The notes under the pieces: generated by a model
Seen by the model: only the letters and a program-made list of their open reading frames with translations
Database searches by the model: none
What the model was told of the DNA's origin: nothing
Position numbers and translations under genes: made by a program
Part shown: piece after piece, positions 43,226 to 54,939 of the stretch
How the letters are laid out: each line of letters begins with the position of its first letter
Numbering within the stretch: position 1 is the first letter of the stretch
Source: Roseobacter sinensis
GTDB taxonomy: Bacteria > Pseudomonadota > Alphaproteobacteria > Rhodobacterales > Rhodobacteraceae
DNA: 64,000 nt
Assembly: GCF_025755255.1 (NCBI RefSeq)
Contig: NZ_JALIEB010000018.1
Span: forward strand, 1 to 64,000
Direction: 5' to 3'

Positions 43226-43642
43226 TCACGCCTCCAAGGCGCAGCGGAGGACGTCGTCCACATGCCGGCTGCAGGCGAGCTGCCCGGCCAGTACCGAGGT
43301 GACCGGATGCCACTGCGCCGCATCCGCGTCGTCCCGTGCCTGAGCCTCGCCGCGATCATAGGCGCAGAGTACCGCGGCAAGCAGGAAGTGGAACTGCAGC
43401 ACGCCGTCATGGTCGTGCCGGATCACGTCGATGTTGGTCAGGTAGCGCAGCGGCTGCGCGGTGACGCCGGTTTCCTCCAGAAGCTCGCGCGACGCTGCCG
43501 CCAGCGCGGTCTCTCCCGGTTCGACATGGCCGCCCGGAAAACCCCAGAGTCCGGCATCCGGCGGGTTGCGGCGCTGCACGAGAAGCACATGCTCCTCGCG
43601 GAGCAGGACGGCGAGGGCGGCAAGTTTGGGCGCAATGGTCAT
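43226..43642 (-). CDS. Nudix hydrolase
   Basis: 138 residues. The Nudix box is complete: GHVEPGETALAAASRELLEETGV, i.e. G-x5-E-x7-REUXEEXGU, which binds the divalent metal and cleaves nucleoside diphosphate-linked substrates. The preceding line LLVQRRNPPDAGLWGFPGG is typical of the ADP-ribose or MutT-like subgroup, and the usual strand FHFLLAAVLCAYDRGE follows. Substrate cannot be assigned. It lies downstream of the membrane hydrolase gene on the same strand, with 88 bases between. Confidence 0.92.
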   Translation of the reverse strand: MTIAPKLAALAVLLREEHVLLVQRRNPPDAGLWGFPGGHVEPGETALAAASRELLEETGVTAQPLRYLTNIDVIRHDHDGVLQFHFLLAAVLCAYDRGEAQARDDADAAQWHPVTSVLAGQLACSRHVDDVLRCALEA

Positions 43643-43730
43643 GACGTAGCCTTCTCAGCGGTGCTGGGCCAAAGAGCATCCGATCAGTTCCCCGCATGCA
43701 ACCTGTTTCTGGCGCGCGCTTGGCGGTATG

Positions 43731-45185
43731 TCAGGGCACTCCGGCCGAAAAAAGCGGCGTCGAGGCGGCAATCGACCACGCGAGGATGATCCCGGATGCG
43801 ATGGTAGAGCCGAGCGTCCCGGTCTGCCTCTCGATCCAGCGCGCCATGGTTCCATAGACGGCGATGAACAGAACGAACACAGGCAGCACTGTGAAAAGCA
43901 GGCCGATGTCGGCCACGTTCAGCACCATCGCCGCGAGCAGCGTGGCCAGAAAGGGAAGGCGCAGCAGCGTCCGCATCACGCTGTGCCGGCCCTGGACCAT
44001 GGCCCGGTCGGCGGCGGCGAAGAGCAGCATTGCCGGCAGAAGCGCCAGCATCAGCGCACCGCGTGGACCGCTGGGCCAGAAGGCAGCGGCATAGCGGTCC
44101 ATGGCCAGACCGAAGACCCCCAGGCCCCAGACAACCAGGACCAGGCCGCCAAGAAGGGCCGGGCCGGACAGGGGGGGCGGACGCCAGCGAAGCGCGGCCA
44201 GCGCAACCGCCCCCCAGACGGCAAAGACGGCAAAAAGCGCTGCAAAGCCGCTCAGCCCAAGCATCGGCAAATCGATGAAGGAGGCGAGAGCGGCAAAGGG
44301 GGCGGGCAGGGTGGCGGCGAGAATGGCCCGTCGGCGGGTCGGTGGCTCTGGTGCTTGAGGCGCTTTCGGCAGGCTCCGCGCAAGCGGCCAAGTCAGCGCA
44401 AAGAGCGCCGCGAGCAGTGCGGCGATCCAGGGGCCGGTAAAGACCGGGCCGCCGGCCCCACCGATCCATCGGGCGGCCTCCTCCATCGTCGTTTTCGACC
44501 AAAGAACGCCGACATGGCCCACGACCGGGGCCACGGCGGCGCGCCGTTCGACCGCACCGCGCTGCTGCGTCTGGTTTTCCTCTGCCGCGCCCACCTGCCC
44601 CACGACGTCCAGCGCCACCGACCGCAGGCGGTTCTCCTGCGCGCCAGAGATGATCAGCAGCCGCTCGGGCTGCGTGGGCGTGACCGCTTCGGAGTACATC
44701 GAGATGGCAACAACGCTGTCCACATCCTGAAGCCGAGCCGCGGCACGGACCACAACGTCGGTCGCCATCGAGTGACCCAGCAGGGCGACCCGGTTCAGCC
44801 CCGTCACTGCGCGGGCTTCAGCTACCACATCGAGGGTCTGGAGGACGAGGTCCTCGGTCGTCCCGGTGAGCGAGGTGATGTCCGGCGACAGGAGGCCCGT
44901 GTGCCGACCATGCCCGAAAAAGTCGAAGGCCACCACGTTGTGCCCGGACTTCGCCAGCGTGATCGACAGCGCCTCCATCATCTGTCGCGAGCCGGCGAAG
45001 CCATGGGCAACGACCACCAGCAGATCGTCGCTCTGCTCGGATTGATAGAGCGTTGCCGGCGTCTCCCCGAGCAGATGCGGGGTGATGTCGAGCCCGGTCC
45101 GCGCATGCTCCAGCCGCATGAGCGACAGCACCGCAAGGCTGACGGCGACAAGGGCGACGAGAACGCGAAGGCGGGAGGCGGACAT
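43731..45185 (-). CDS. Alpha/beta hydrolase fused to a multi-pass membrane domain
   Basis: 484 residues. An N-terminal TM anchor (about 7-22) is followed by an alpha/beta hydrolase domain (about 45-250) with oxyanion-strand region LLVVVAHGFAGSRQMMEAL, nucleophile elbow GHSMATD (Ser), and a candidate His in VVGHVGVLW. The C-terminal half (about 255-480) contains roughly seven hydrophobic segments (WIAALLAALFALTWPLA, GLSGFAALFAVFAVWGAVAL and others). With one TM before it, the hydrolase part may face the periplasm. The substrate is unknown. The fusion is not common; the membrane half may bind a lipid or exported substrate. Confidence 0.75.
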   Translation of the reverse strand: MSASRLRVLVALVAVSLAVLSLMRLEHARTGLDITPHLLGETPATLYQSEQSDDLLVVVAHGFAGSRQMMEALSITLAKSGHNVVAFDFFGHGRHTGLLSPDITSLTGTTEDLVLQTLDVVAEARAVTGLNRVALLGHSMATDVVVRAAARLQDVDSVVAISMYSEAVTPTQPERLLIISGAQENRLRSVALDVVGQVGAAEENQTQQRGAVERRAAVAPVVGHVGVLWSKTTMEEAARWIGGAGGPVFTGPWIAALLAALFALTWPLARSLPKAPQAPEPPTRRRAILAATLPAPFAALASFIDLPMLGLSGFAALFAVFAVWGAVALAALRWRPPPLSGPALLGGLVLVVWGLGVFGLAMDRYAAAFWPSGPRGALMLALLPAMLLFAAADRAMVQGRHSVMRTLLRLPFLATLLAAMVLNVADIGLLFTVLPVFVLFIAVYGTMARWIERQTGTLGSTIASGIILAWSIAASTPLFSAGVP

Positions 45186-45327
45186 ATCGCCTTATATGGG
45201 GCGGTGATCGAGCCCGGCGAGCCGGGCGGCGGCGACCTGCCTTGCGCCCATCGGCGCTGCGCCGTGTCAGAGGCGATCGCGACGGACTGCGGCCCCGCAG
45301 CAGATTGCAGGGCCGCCTGGCCTCGCG

Positions 45328-45768
45328 TCAGTCGTTGGCCTCGGGCGGCAGAAAATCGACGTCATGCTCGGCCGAGATCTTCACGACGGCCTCCACATCG
45401 GTCATCTCGTGCAGCTCGTCGAAGAGCTCCTTCAGCTTGCCGGCCGGCGACACCCAGAACAGGGCTCGGGCCGGTTTGTCGGACTTGTTGAAATACCCAT
45501 GCGGCACACCTTTCGGCATCCGCACCAGATCGCCCGCCTTTGCCTTCGACCAGACACCGTCGAGCTTGAGATCGAGCTCGCCCTCCTGCACCAGGATGAA
45601 TTCATCCTGTGTGGGGTGAATATGCACAGGCACGTGCTGCCCCGGTTCGGAGTTCGTCTCGAAAGCGAAGGTGCTCTCGCACCACGCCTTGATGTAATAG
45701 ATCTGCCCGAGGATGTTGAGCTCGGTGCCTTCGCCGTTGCGGGTGATCCCGCCGTCAAGTTCTGGCAT
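45328..45768 (-). CDS. Cupin domain protein
   Basis: 146 residues. A single cupin fold with metal motif 1 (PVHIHPTQDEFILVQEGE, His-His-Glu pattern) and motif 2 (VRMPKGVPHGYFNKSDKPA). Such stand-alone cupins include dioxygenases, isomerases and quercetinase-like proteins; which applies cannot be decided. It lies 82 bases downstream of the flavin monooxygenase gene on the same strand, so the two may be co-transcribed and act on the same compound. Confidence 0.85.
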   Translation of the reverse strand: MPELDGGITRNGEGTELNILGQIYYIKAWCESTFAFETNSEPGQHVPVHIHPTQDEFILVQEGELDLKLDGVWSKAKAGDLVRMPKGVPHGYFNKSDKPARALFWVSPAGKLKELFDELHEMTDVEAVVKISAEHDVDFLPPEAND

Positions 45769-45850
45769 TTTTGGTGTCCTTCCCTTCGTGTGGTTGCGCT
45801 GGCTGCGCCTGATATCATCTCATGTCCGTCGATGGGCGCGCGGGGCCCCG

Positions 45851-47329
45851 TTACTCTGCCCGATACTGGGGACATGAGGCGAGGAACGCGCCGTAGGCCC
45901 GGTAGTCGGGATAGCTGAATTGTTCGGCAAGCGGGTTGGACCGCTTGCGTTTGCGGGCGCCCATGTCGGCGAGCAGCTCATCGAAATGCTTGAAATGGAA
46001 AGGGGCCGAGCACAGCCCGCCGTAGACCTGCGCGGCCGGGCGTTCCCTGCGCCGCCAATCCAGCATCATCTCGATGTTCGCCTCCATCTCGGCCGCGCTT
46101 GGCTGCCGGGCCAGCTGGCCGTCAGCATAGCGGACCAGCCAGTTTGCGATCATCTCGGCAGAGAGCACCGTGCAAAAGGAGGAGTTGAACCCGACAAACC
46201 CCATATCGGGCAGATCCGGGTTCACTGCCAGCCGGTAGGTCCGGTACTGGCCGTCAGGTTCGATCAGCTTGTCCTGGAACTCTTGCGGCAGGTAGGGCAC
46301 GCCCAGCTTCCAGCCGACGGCGAGGATGGCCACATCCACCTCCAGCCGCGCGCCACCGGTCAGGTGGACGGTCATTCCGTCATAGTGCGCGAAGGTGCCC
46401 TGATGGTTCCTGATCGTGCCAGCCTTAAGAGCCTCGAAGAGCCCCGGTGTGACGATGGGAACGGAGCAGGAGACTTCCTTCTCGATTGGGACCTTGGGCA
46501 CCAGCCCGAACTTCTTCAGACCGAGCTGGGCCTTCAGAAGCGCTTCAAGACCGCGGAAGTTGACCCAGACCAGAGGTTTCAAGAGCGCTGCAATCGCGCG
46601 CTGGAGCGCGGTCTTGCCCCAGGCGTTGAACTGCTGCTCCTGGGCGCGCATGTAGAGCAGCCGCTTGAAGTTGATGCCCGCGACGAAATAGGGCACCCGC
46701 CAGACCGGCTCCAGATAGACCCAGTCGACCGAGGCTGCGCCGCCGCTGGCCGCGTTCACCGCGATGTCGGTCGCCGATTTCGACCCGCCGAGCACAACGA
46801 CGCGTTTGCCCTCGATCATCGCGGGGTCGGTGTACTCCGACGAATGCAGGACCCGCCCGCCCGCGGCCTCGAAGCTCTCCTGCCCGGGGTGCGTGATGAC
46901 GTTCTTGTCTGAAAACTGCCCGGTGGCAACGACAACGAAATCGAACGCCTCGGTCCACTCCCGGCCTTCAGCCTCAAGCGTGAGGGTCCAACCCGGCCTG
47001 CGCGGCTGCATCGATTTAACGGTGGTGTTGAGCCGGAAGAGCTGGTGCAGCCCGTGTTTCTCCGCGTAGGACGCAAGATAGGCGTGGACCTGCGGTCCTT
47101 TCGGCCATTCGGGGTAGTCATCCGGCATCGGATGGTCGGTGAAGCAGTAAAGGTCCTTGGGCGATTGTGTCTGCACGTCGGGGTAAGAGCGGCTCGGCTC
47201 CCAGACACCGCCGAAATCATGGGTGCGCTCGAACCCCGTGACGTGATGCCCGCGTTCGCTGAAGGCCTTGGCCGCGGCGAGGCCCGAGACCCCGCCGCCG
47301 ATGATTGCGACGGTCTTCCGTTTGACCAT
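45851..47329 (-). CDS. Flavin-containing monooxygenase
   Basis: 492 residues. FAD-binding GGGVSGLAAAKAF at about 10-22; the NADPH-site glycine motif VVLGGSKSATDIAVNAA at about 180; and DFVVVATGQFSD as counterpart of the family's ATG motif. The usual FMO fingerprint FxGxxxHxxxY is altered to VLHSSEYTD. It resembles bacterial FMOs that oxidise N or S atoms and the related Baeyer-Villiger group. ATG at 47329 starts directly with the Rossmann strand. Divergent from an AraC regulator gene 211 bases away, which may control it. Confidence 0.88.
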   Translation of the reverse strand: MVKRKTVAIIGGGVSGLAAAKAFSERGHHVTGFERTHDFGGVWEPSRSYPDVQTQSPKDLYCFTDHPMPDDYPEWPKGPQVHAYLASYAEKHGLHQLFRLNTTVKSMQPRRPGWTLTLEAEGREWTEAFDFVVVATGQFSDKNVITHPGQESFEAAGGRVLHSSEYTDPAMIEGKRVVVLGGSKSATDIAVNAASGGAASVDWVYLEPVWRVPYFVAGINFKRLLYMRAQEQQFNAWGKTALQRAIAALLKPLVWVNFRGLEALLKAQLGLKKFGLVPKVPIEKEVSCSVPIVTPGLFEALKAGTIRNHQGTFAHYDGMTVHLTGGARLEVDVAILAVGWKLGVPYLPQEFQDKLIEPDGQYRTYRLAVNPDLPDMGFVGFNSSFCTVLSAEMIANWLVRYADGQLARQPSAAEMEANIEMMLDWRRRERPAAQVYGGLCSAPFHFKHFDELLADMGARKRKRSNPLAEQFSYPDYRAYGAFLASCPQYRAE

Positions 47330-47540
47330 CGGGGTCTAAGCCCCGGTCCGAGGCAGCAAGAAGGGCAAAGCCCGGCCCGCGCCGACCGCTCTCAAATTCC
47401 TGTTCAAGATCGCCATGGCGCACCCCCCGATTGCATCGCTGCGCTCGACCATGCCGCAGGGTGCCGTTGCGCTCAATCCGGATTGCGAGTCGAAAACATC
47501 GCGCTTGAACCACCGTGCGGGTTGACTAAGCTTGGCCTCC

Positions 47541-48518
47541 ATGGGAGCGAACGACGCTTTTTTGCAGTCCTACCGGGTTCTGCGAACACAGGATCTGGAC
47601 GAGGCCCGCCATGCGGTGGCAGCGCGCTATTGCGATCACAGGCTCGATCTGCAGCGCGGGCGGCAGCTGGATGTCCGTTACAATCATGCGCGCGGAGAAC
47701 ATATCTCGCTCAACCTTCTGGGCTATGGCGGCGATGTGGAGATCGACCCGGGCGCGTTGCAGAGCTTCTACCTTGTGCAGCTGCCGCTGGCGGGTTTTGC
47801 GCGGGTTGTCCACCGCTCCGAAGAGATCGACGCCTCCCCCCTGTGCGGCACGATCCTGAACCCGGACCGGCCCACGCAGATGGCATGGGGCGCAGATTGC
47901 ACCAAGCTGATGCTGCAGATCGACAGCGCGTTTCTGCGCTCGGTGGCGCGGGACAGCCTTGGGGTTCCGCTGCCGGGGCCTGTGCGCTTTGCACCTCGGA
48001 TCGACATGGCGCGGCCCGGTGGCCGGTTGCTGAAACGCCATGCGATGGCTGTTGCGGCAGCGATCGAGGCCGGGACGCTGTCCCTCTGCCGCAAGAATCT
48101 TCAACTGCTCGCCACCGAACGGGAGCTCGTCCAGACCCTTCTGGAGCATCAGCCAAGCAATATCTCGCATTTCCTGGCGGCCTTTCCCCGGTCGGTCGCG
48201 CGCCATCAGGTGCGCCGGGCGCAGGCGTTCATCCATGCTCATTTCGCAGAGGACATCCGGCTCGAAGACATCGCGCGTGCGGCGGGGCTGCATCCGCGCA
48301 GCTTGCAAATCGGGTTTCGCGACGCGATTGGCGTCTCTCCCACCACCTATCTTCGAAATCTGCGGCTCGATACGGCCCTGTTTCACCTGTCGCGCCGCGC
48401 AAACCGGCCGCGGGTGACGGAGGTCGCCCATGACTGCGGCTTCGGCCATTTGGGTCGTTTTGCCCGGGACTTCCGGGCCCGCTTCGGGCAGTCTCCGCGC
48501 GACTGGCGCGACAGTTGA
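47541..48518 (+). CDS. AraC-family transcriptional regulator
   Basis: 325 residues. The N-terminal half is an AraC-binding-like cupin domain of the FeaR/AraC_binding_2 kind (YFCDH-like start, QLDVRYNHARGEHISLNLL). The C-terminal half has two helix-turn-helix units (DIRLEDIARAAGLHPRSLQI; RVTEVAHDCGFGHLGRFARD) and ends RFGQSPRDWR. ATG at 47541 is used; a TTG at 47532 is in frame. It faces the monooxygenase-cupin pair and converges on coxG (stops 7 bases apart). A role in their control is inferred from position. Confidence 0.92.
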   Translation: MGANDAFLQSYRVLRTQDLDEARHAVAARYCDHRLDLQRGRQLDVRYNHARGEHISLNLLGYGGDVEIDPGALQSFYLVQLPLAGFARVVHRSEEIDASPLCGTILNPDRPTQMAWGADCTKLMLQIDSAFLRSVARDSLGVPLPGPVRFAPRIDMARPGGRLLKRHAMAVAAAIEAGTLSLCRKNLQLLATERELVQTLLEHQPSNISHFLAAFPRSVARHQVRRAQAFIHAHFAEDIRLEDIARAAGLHPRSLQIGFRDAIGVSPTTYLRNLRLDTALFHLSRRANRPRVTEVAHDCGFGHLGRFARDFRARFGQSPRDWRDS

Positions 48519-48524
48519 TGTGTG

Positions 48525-48980
48525 TCAGGCCGCGACGTCTGCGTCGACGGCCTCCGCAAAGGACTTGAAGAACTTGGCCGCAAGCTTCTTCGCCGTGCTT
48601 TGAATGAGCCGGCTGCCCAGCTGTGCCAGTTTTCCGCCGATCACGGCCTTCGCCTCATAGCGCAGCTGCGTCGTCGTCTCATCGAGCGCGGTCAGCGTGA
48701 CATCCGCCCCGCCCCTGGCGTGGCCCGCCGCGCCGCCATTGCCCTGACCGGTCAGGGAAAACGCATCGGGCGCCCCGGTCTTGTCGAGCACCACGTTGCC
48801 GCTGAAGCGGGCCTTGACCGGCCCGACCTTGAGCACGACCTTGGCTTCCAGTTCGGTGTCGGAGTGCTGGATGAGCTCCTCGCACCCCGGAATGCAGCGT
48901 TGCAAAACCTCCGGATCGTTCAGCGCGGCATAGACCTGATCCTTGGGGGCCTGGATGATGATGTCGTCGGTGAGTTCCAT
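48525..48980 (-). CDS. coxG: CO dehydrogenase accessory protein CoxG (SRPBCC domain)
   Basis: 151 residues with the CoxG form of the START/Bet v 1-like fold: ELTDDIIIQAPKDQVYAALND, LQRCIPGCEEL, VGPVKARFSGNVVLD, and LAQLGSRLIQSTAKKLA. CoxG is thought to anchor or recruit CO dehydrogenase to the inner membrane. It is the last gene of the cox operon, 50 bases after coxF. The order M-S-L-D-E-F-G matches the Afipia (Oligotropha) carboxidovorans cluster. Confidence 0.93.
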   Translation of the reverse strand: MELTDDIIIQAPKDQVYAALNDPEVLQRCIPGCEELIQHSDTELEAKVVLKVGPVKARFSGNVVLDKTGAPDAFSLTGQGNGGAAGHARGGADVTLTALDETTTQLRYEAKAVIGGKLAQLGSRLIQSTAKKLAAKFFKSFAEAVDADVAA

Positions 48981-49030
48981 GGGGTGTCCTTTCAGAAACA
49001 GGCGGATTTGGGTATGCGCAAGCCGGGGCG

Positions 49031-49813
49031 TCAGCCATCCTGCGCGCTCACGTGGTGCCGCCGCAGCTGCACGAGTTCTGCGAGGATCGAGAGCGCGATT
49101 TCCTCCGGGGTCACGGCGCCCAGATCGAGCCCGGCCGGGGCCTTGACCGCATCGATGGCTGTGCGCTCTACCCCGGTCTCCTCCAACCGCCGCGCAAGCG
49201 TGGCGAACTTTCGTGCGCTGCCGACGAAGGCCACATGCTCGAAAGCTTCGGCCAGCACGCAGCGCAGCGCATCGAGGTCGCCTTGCCCCTGGGTCGCAAC
49301 GACCGCGACACGCCGGTGGCCCGGGCTCTGAGCATCCGGCACCGTCGCCGTGACCGACCAGTGGAACTGCGGCGCAAGCGCGCTGAGCGCCTGGGCAACG
49401 GGCGAGGTGCCGAGCACCACAAGCGCGGGCATCGGCAGGCAGGGTTCGATGAAGATGTCAACCGTCCCGCGCGAAGGGCAACCGTTCCGGGCGAAGCGCA
49501 TCCCGTCGATCTCGTCGCCCGCGGCGACGCCCTTCTCGGCCAGCAGCTCCTCCGGCGCAACGGAGACGAGCTGCGGCGTGCCATCCTGCAGGGCTTGCAG
49601 GGCCGCCCGTTTCACCGCCCCGCGCGTGCAGCCGCCGCCGAGCCAGCCATGCAAGATCGTGCCGTCCGCGCTGAGCAGCGCCTTGGCCCCCGGTTTGGCG
49701 GCCGTCGCACCAGCGGTGCGCACAATCGTGGCGAAAGCAAAGGGTTCCTCGCGGGCGCGCATCGCGCGGGCGGCCTCTGCCAGGTCGGTATCCAGTATCT
49801 CTGCCGGGCTCAT
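49031..49813 (-). CDS. coxF: XdhC/CoxF-family molybdenum cofactor insertion protein
   Basis: 260 residues with XdhC-family features: FATIVRTAGATAAKPGAKAL, GWLGGGCTRGAVKRAAL, and the C-terminal Rossmann part ALVVLGTSPVAQALSALAP ending VTPEEIALSILAELVQLRR. Its place between coxE and coxG identifies it as CoxF. Together with CoxD and CoxE it is expected to act in maturing the Mo-Cu centre of CO dehydrogenase. It differs clearly from the XdhC encoded at 10144-10905, so each molybdenum hydroxylase has its own partner. ATG overlaps the coxE stop by 4 bases. Confidence 0.9.
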   Translation of the reverse strand: MSPAEILDTDLAEAARAMRAREEPFAFATIVRTAGATAAKPGAKALLSADGTILHGWLGGGCTRGAVKRAALQALQDGTPQLVSVAPEELLAEKGVAAGDEIDGMRFARNGCPSRGTVDIFIEPCLPMPALVVLGTSPVAQALSALAPQFHWSVTATVPDAQSPGHRRVAVVATQGQGDLDALRCVLAEAFEHVAFVGSARKFATLARRLEETGVERTAIDAVKAPAGLDLGAVTPEEIALSILAELVQLRRHHVSAQDG

Positions 49814-50991
49814 AGCGTCACCAGATCGCGTTCAAGCGCTGCAAGCTCGTCGAGCGTATTGGCGGCCTTGAACAGATCCACATGCGGCAAGGCCGCAGCC
49901 ATGCCCTCGGCCACCGGGGCGTAGTCGCGCCATCCTTTCAGCGGGTTCAACCAGATGATCGTGCAACCGCGTTTGCGCAGCTTGGCGAGGGCGGCGGCGA
50001 GCGTTTCGGGCGGGCTGGTGTCGTAGCCGTCCGAGAGGATCAGCACCACGCTGCGCCCATCAACGAACCGCCGGGCATAGGTGTCGGCGAACCGGGCCAG
50101 CGACGGCCCGATCCGCGAGCCGCCGCCAAAGCCGTCCGCCATCAGCGACATGCGGCCAATCGCACGCAGGGCGTCCTTGTCGCGCAGCGCCTCGGTGATC
50201 CGGACCAGCCGCGTGTGGAAGAGATAGGCATCGGCCGCGCTGTCAGCGCGCATCAGCCCGGCAAGAAAGGCGAGGAAAACCTGCGCGTAGACGCTCATCG
50301 AGCCGGAGACATCGCACAGTGCCACGATCTTGCGCGCGCGATCCGGGCGGCGCTTGCGCAACAGGCGGATCGGCTCTCCGCCGGTGGCAAGGCTGTGGCG
50401 GATGGTCTTGCGAAAGTGCAACCGGTCACCTTTGCGCGCGGCGATACGGCGCCGCGACCGCCGATCGCGCAGGGCGGCGCCCAGACGGCGGGCAATGTCT
50501 TCGGTCGCGGAGATCTCATCCGGACGGACCAGATCGCGCAGATCCCGGCGCGAGAGCGTGCGCCGCTCGGTGGCGATCAGCTTGCCGGTGCCATCGCTGT
50601 CGCTGGCCCCACCGGTGTCATCGGGCGCGGTGGCCGACCCGGTTGTGTCCTCCGCCACGCCGGAGCCGTCCCGCGAGGAGCGGACGCCGTCCTGCCGGCT
50701 CTCGGTGCGGTTTGGCACGATCTTCTGTTTCACCCGGCCCGCATCCAGCCAGAAGCTGTCGAAGAGCGTGTCGAAGCGCTCCGCCTCCTCCTTGCAGCCG
50801 GTGCAGACCGCACGCAGGGCGCGGCGGCAGTCTTCGGGCTGTGCCGCGGTGACCTCGGCCAGGGCGGCGAGGGCTGTCTCCGTTTCGGCCACACCAAGCC
50901 GCAGGCCATTTTCCCGCAGGTGCGCCATGAAGCCTGCAACCCGCGCCGCCGGTCCGGGATCGCGCGCGGCGAAGCGGGTGACCCGGCTCAT
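49810..50991 (-). CDS. coxE: VWA-domain protein CoxE
   Basis: 393 residues. The C-terminal von Willebrand A domain has the metal site DVSGSMSVYAQVFLAFLAG and the later Asp/Thr positions in LILSDGYDTSPPETLAAAL. The N-terminal half is helical with a variable Ser/Gly/Asp-rich linker (about 110-160). CoxE works with the AAA+ ATPase CoxD in inserting sulfur and copper into the CODH active site. It overlaps coxD and coxF by 4 bases each. Confidence 0.93.
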   Translation of the reverse strand: MSRVTRFAARDPGPAARVAGFMAHLRENGLRLGVAETETALAALAEVTAAQPEDCRRALRAVCTGCKEEAERFDTLFDSFWLDAGRVKQKIVPNRTESRQDGVRSSRDGSGVAEDTTGSATAPDDTGGASDSDGTGKLIATERRTLSRRDLRDLVRPDEISATEDIARRLGAALRDRRSRRRIAARKGDRLHFRKTIRHSLATGGEPIRLLRKRRPDRARKIVALCDVSGSMSVYAQVFLAFLAGLMRADSAADAYLFHTRLVRITEALRDKDALRAIGRMSLMADGFGGGSRIGPSLARFADTYARRFVDGRSVVLILSDGYDTSPPETLAAALAKLRKRGCTIIWLNPLKGWRDYAPVAEGMAAALPHVDLFKAANTLDELAALERDLVTL

Positions 50992-51863
50992 GCGGCCCGC
51001 CCGGCGATGCGGCTCGCCACCTCGGGGGTGATCTGTGCCTGATCGCTCTGTGTCTTGAGCAGGGTGGTCAGCGTGGTGTGCAGAATCGCCGGGTCAGAAG
51101 TCAGATCTGCAATGCCCAGCCCCATGAGTGCCGCCGCGAAGTCGAGCGTCTCGGCAATGCCGGGCGTCTTTTCCAGCGGCTCTTCGCGGAGTTTCTGCAC
51201 AAAACCCACGATCTGGGCGGCGAGCCGCGCCTCGACCTCCGGGCAGCGCGCCTTGAGGATCGCAAGCTCGGTCGCGCGGTCGGGGTAATTCACCCAAGTG
51301 TAGAGGCAGCGCCGCCGCAGCGCATCCGACAGATCGCGGGTGCCGTTCGACGTCAGGATGACAATGGGCCTGCTGGTGGCTGCGATTGTGCCCAGTTCGG
51401 GCACCGAGACCTGATAGTCGGATAGGATTTCGAGCAGGTAGGCCTCGAATTCCTCGTCGGCGCGGTCGATCTCGTCGATCAGGAGGACCGGCGGCACCTC
51501 CTGCGAGATCGCAGCGAGCAAAGGGCGCTCGAGCAGGAAGTCCCGCGAGAAGATGCGTGCTTCGACCGATGCACCTGTCTCGCCGTCCTCGGCAGCCGCT
51601 CGGATGCTGAGAAGTTGGCGCTGGTAGTTCCACTCATAGATCGACTGCGCCGCGTCGAGCCCCTCGTAGCACTGCAAGCGGATCAGCCGAGTGTCCTTCA
51701 CCGCCGCCAACGTTCGTGCGATGTCGGTCTTGCCGACGCCTGCAGCCCCTTCCAGCAGCAGCGGGCGTCCGAGCGACAAGGCGAGATGCAGGGCCACGGC
51801 CAGATCGTCGGAGGCGATGTAGCCCTGCGTTCCGAGGGCGGCTTTGAGGTCGGTCCAGCTCAT
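50988..51863 (-). CDS. coxD: MoxR-type AAA+ ATPase CoxD
   Basis: 291 residues. Walker A GAAGVGKTD, Walker B VLLIDEIDRAD, sensor 1 in VILTSNGTRDLSDALRRRC, and the MoxR C-terminal helical domain. CoxD is an unfoldase-like ATPase needed to build the [MoO2-S-Cu] cluster in CODH. It lies 42 bases after coxL and overlaps coxE (ATGA). Confidence 0.94.
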   Translation of the reverse strand: MSWTDLKAALGTQGYIASDDLAVALHLALSLGRPLLLEGAAGVGKTDIARTLAAVKDTRLIRLQCYEGLDAAQSIYEWNYQRQLLSIRAAAEDGETGASVEARIFSRDFLLERPLLAAISQEVPPVLLIDEIDRADEEFEAYLLEILSDYQVSVPELGTIAATSRPIVILTSNGTRDLSDALRRRCLYTWVNYPDRATELAILKARCPEVEARLAAQIVGFVQKLREEPLEKTPGIAETLDFAAALMGLGIADLTSDPAILHTTLTTLLKTQSDQAQITPEVASRIAGRAA

Positions 51864-51905
51864 GACGGTCTCCGCAGGGCAGGCGAGGCCCGCCCCGCCA
51901 TGGCG

Positions 51906-54331
<2,426 letters not shown>

Positions 54332-54335
<4 letters not shown>

Positions 54336-54865
54336 TCTGCGGCCTCCACTTCTTTTTTGGATCCTGCCGCTTCGCGACCTGAGGACCCTGCTGCATTCAT
54401 CTCGGACGCGGCGGCCTTGATGGATTTCACGATGTTCTGATAGCCGGTGCAGCGGCAGAGGTTGCCCGCCATCCCAAACCGGATCTCTTCTTCCGTAGGG
54501 TCCGGGTTTTCTTCGAGCAGCTTCATCGCCCGCGTGATCATGCCGGGCGTGCAATAGCCGCATTGCAGCCCATGGTGTTCCTTGAAGGCCGTTTGCAGCG
54601 GATGCAGCGTGTCCGGTCCGCCTATGCCCTCGATGGTGGTCACGTCGGCACCGTCGGCCTGGGCCACGAACATCGTGCAGGCCTTTACCGATTTGCCGTT
54701 CAACGTGACCGTGCAGGCCCCGCAATGCGAGGTTTCGCAGCCGATATGCGGGCCGGTGATATTGAGCCGCTCACGCAGTGTGTAGATGAGAAGCTCGCGC
54801 GGCTCAGCCAGGAATTCCTCCGGCTTGCCGTTCACGGTCAGCTTGATGTGCATTTTCTTCGACAT
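54332..54865 (-). CDS. coxS: CO dehydrogenase small (2Fe-2S) subunit
   Basis: 177 residues. Proximal and distal 2Fe-2S clusters: Cys43, Cys48, Cys51 ([10 protein letters not shown]) with Cys of KACTMF, and CGYCTPGMI with CRCTGYQNI. Electrons pass from the Mo site to FAD in CoxM. The ATG at 54865 is chosen because AAGGA lies 8 bases before it; an upstream ATG at 54880 adds five residues. The C-terminal extension after about residue 155 ([16 protein letters not shown] in part) is Ala/Glu-rich and variable. Confidence 0.96.
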
Positions 54866-54939
54866 GTGGATTTCCTTCATTGCCCTTGCGCTCGGCGGTT
54901 CGACTGTCCTTGCCGCCGTGCCGCCAGCGGGGCTTTGGA

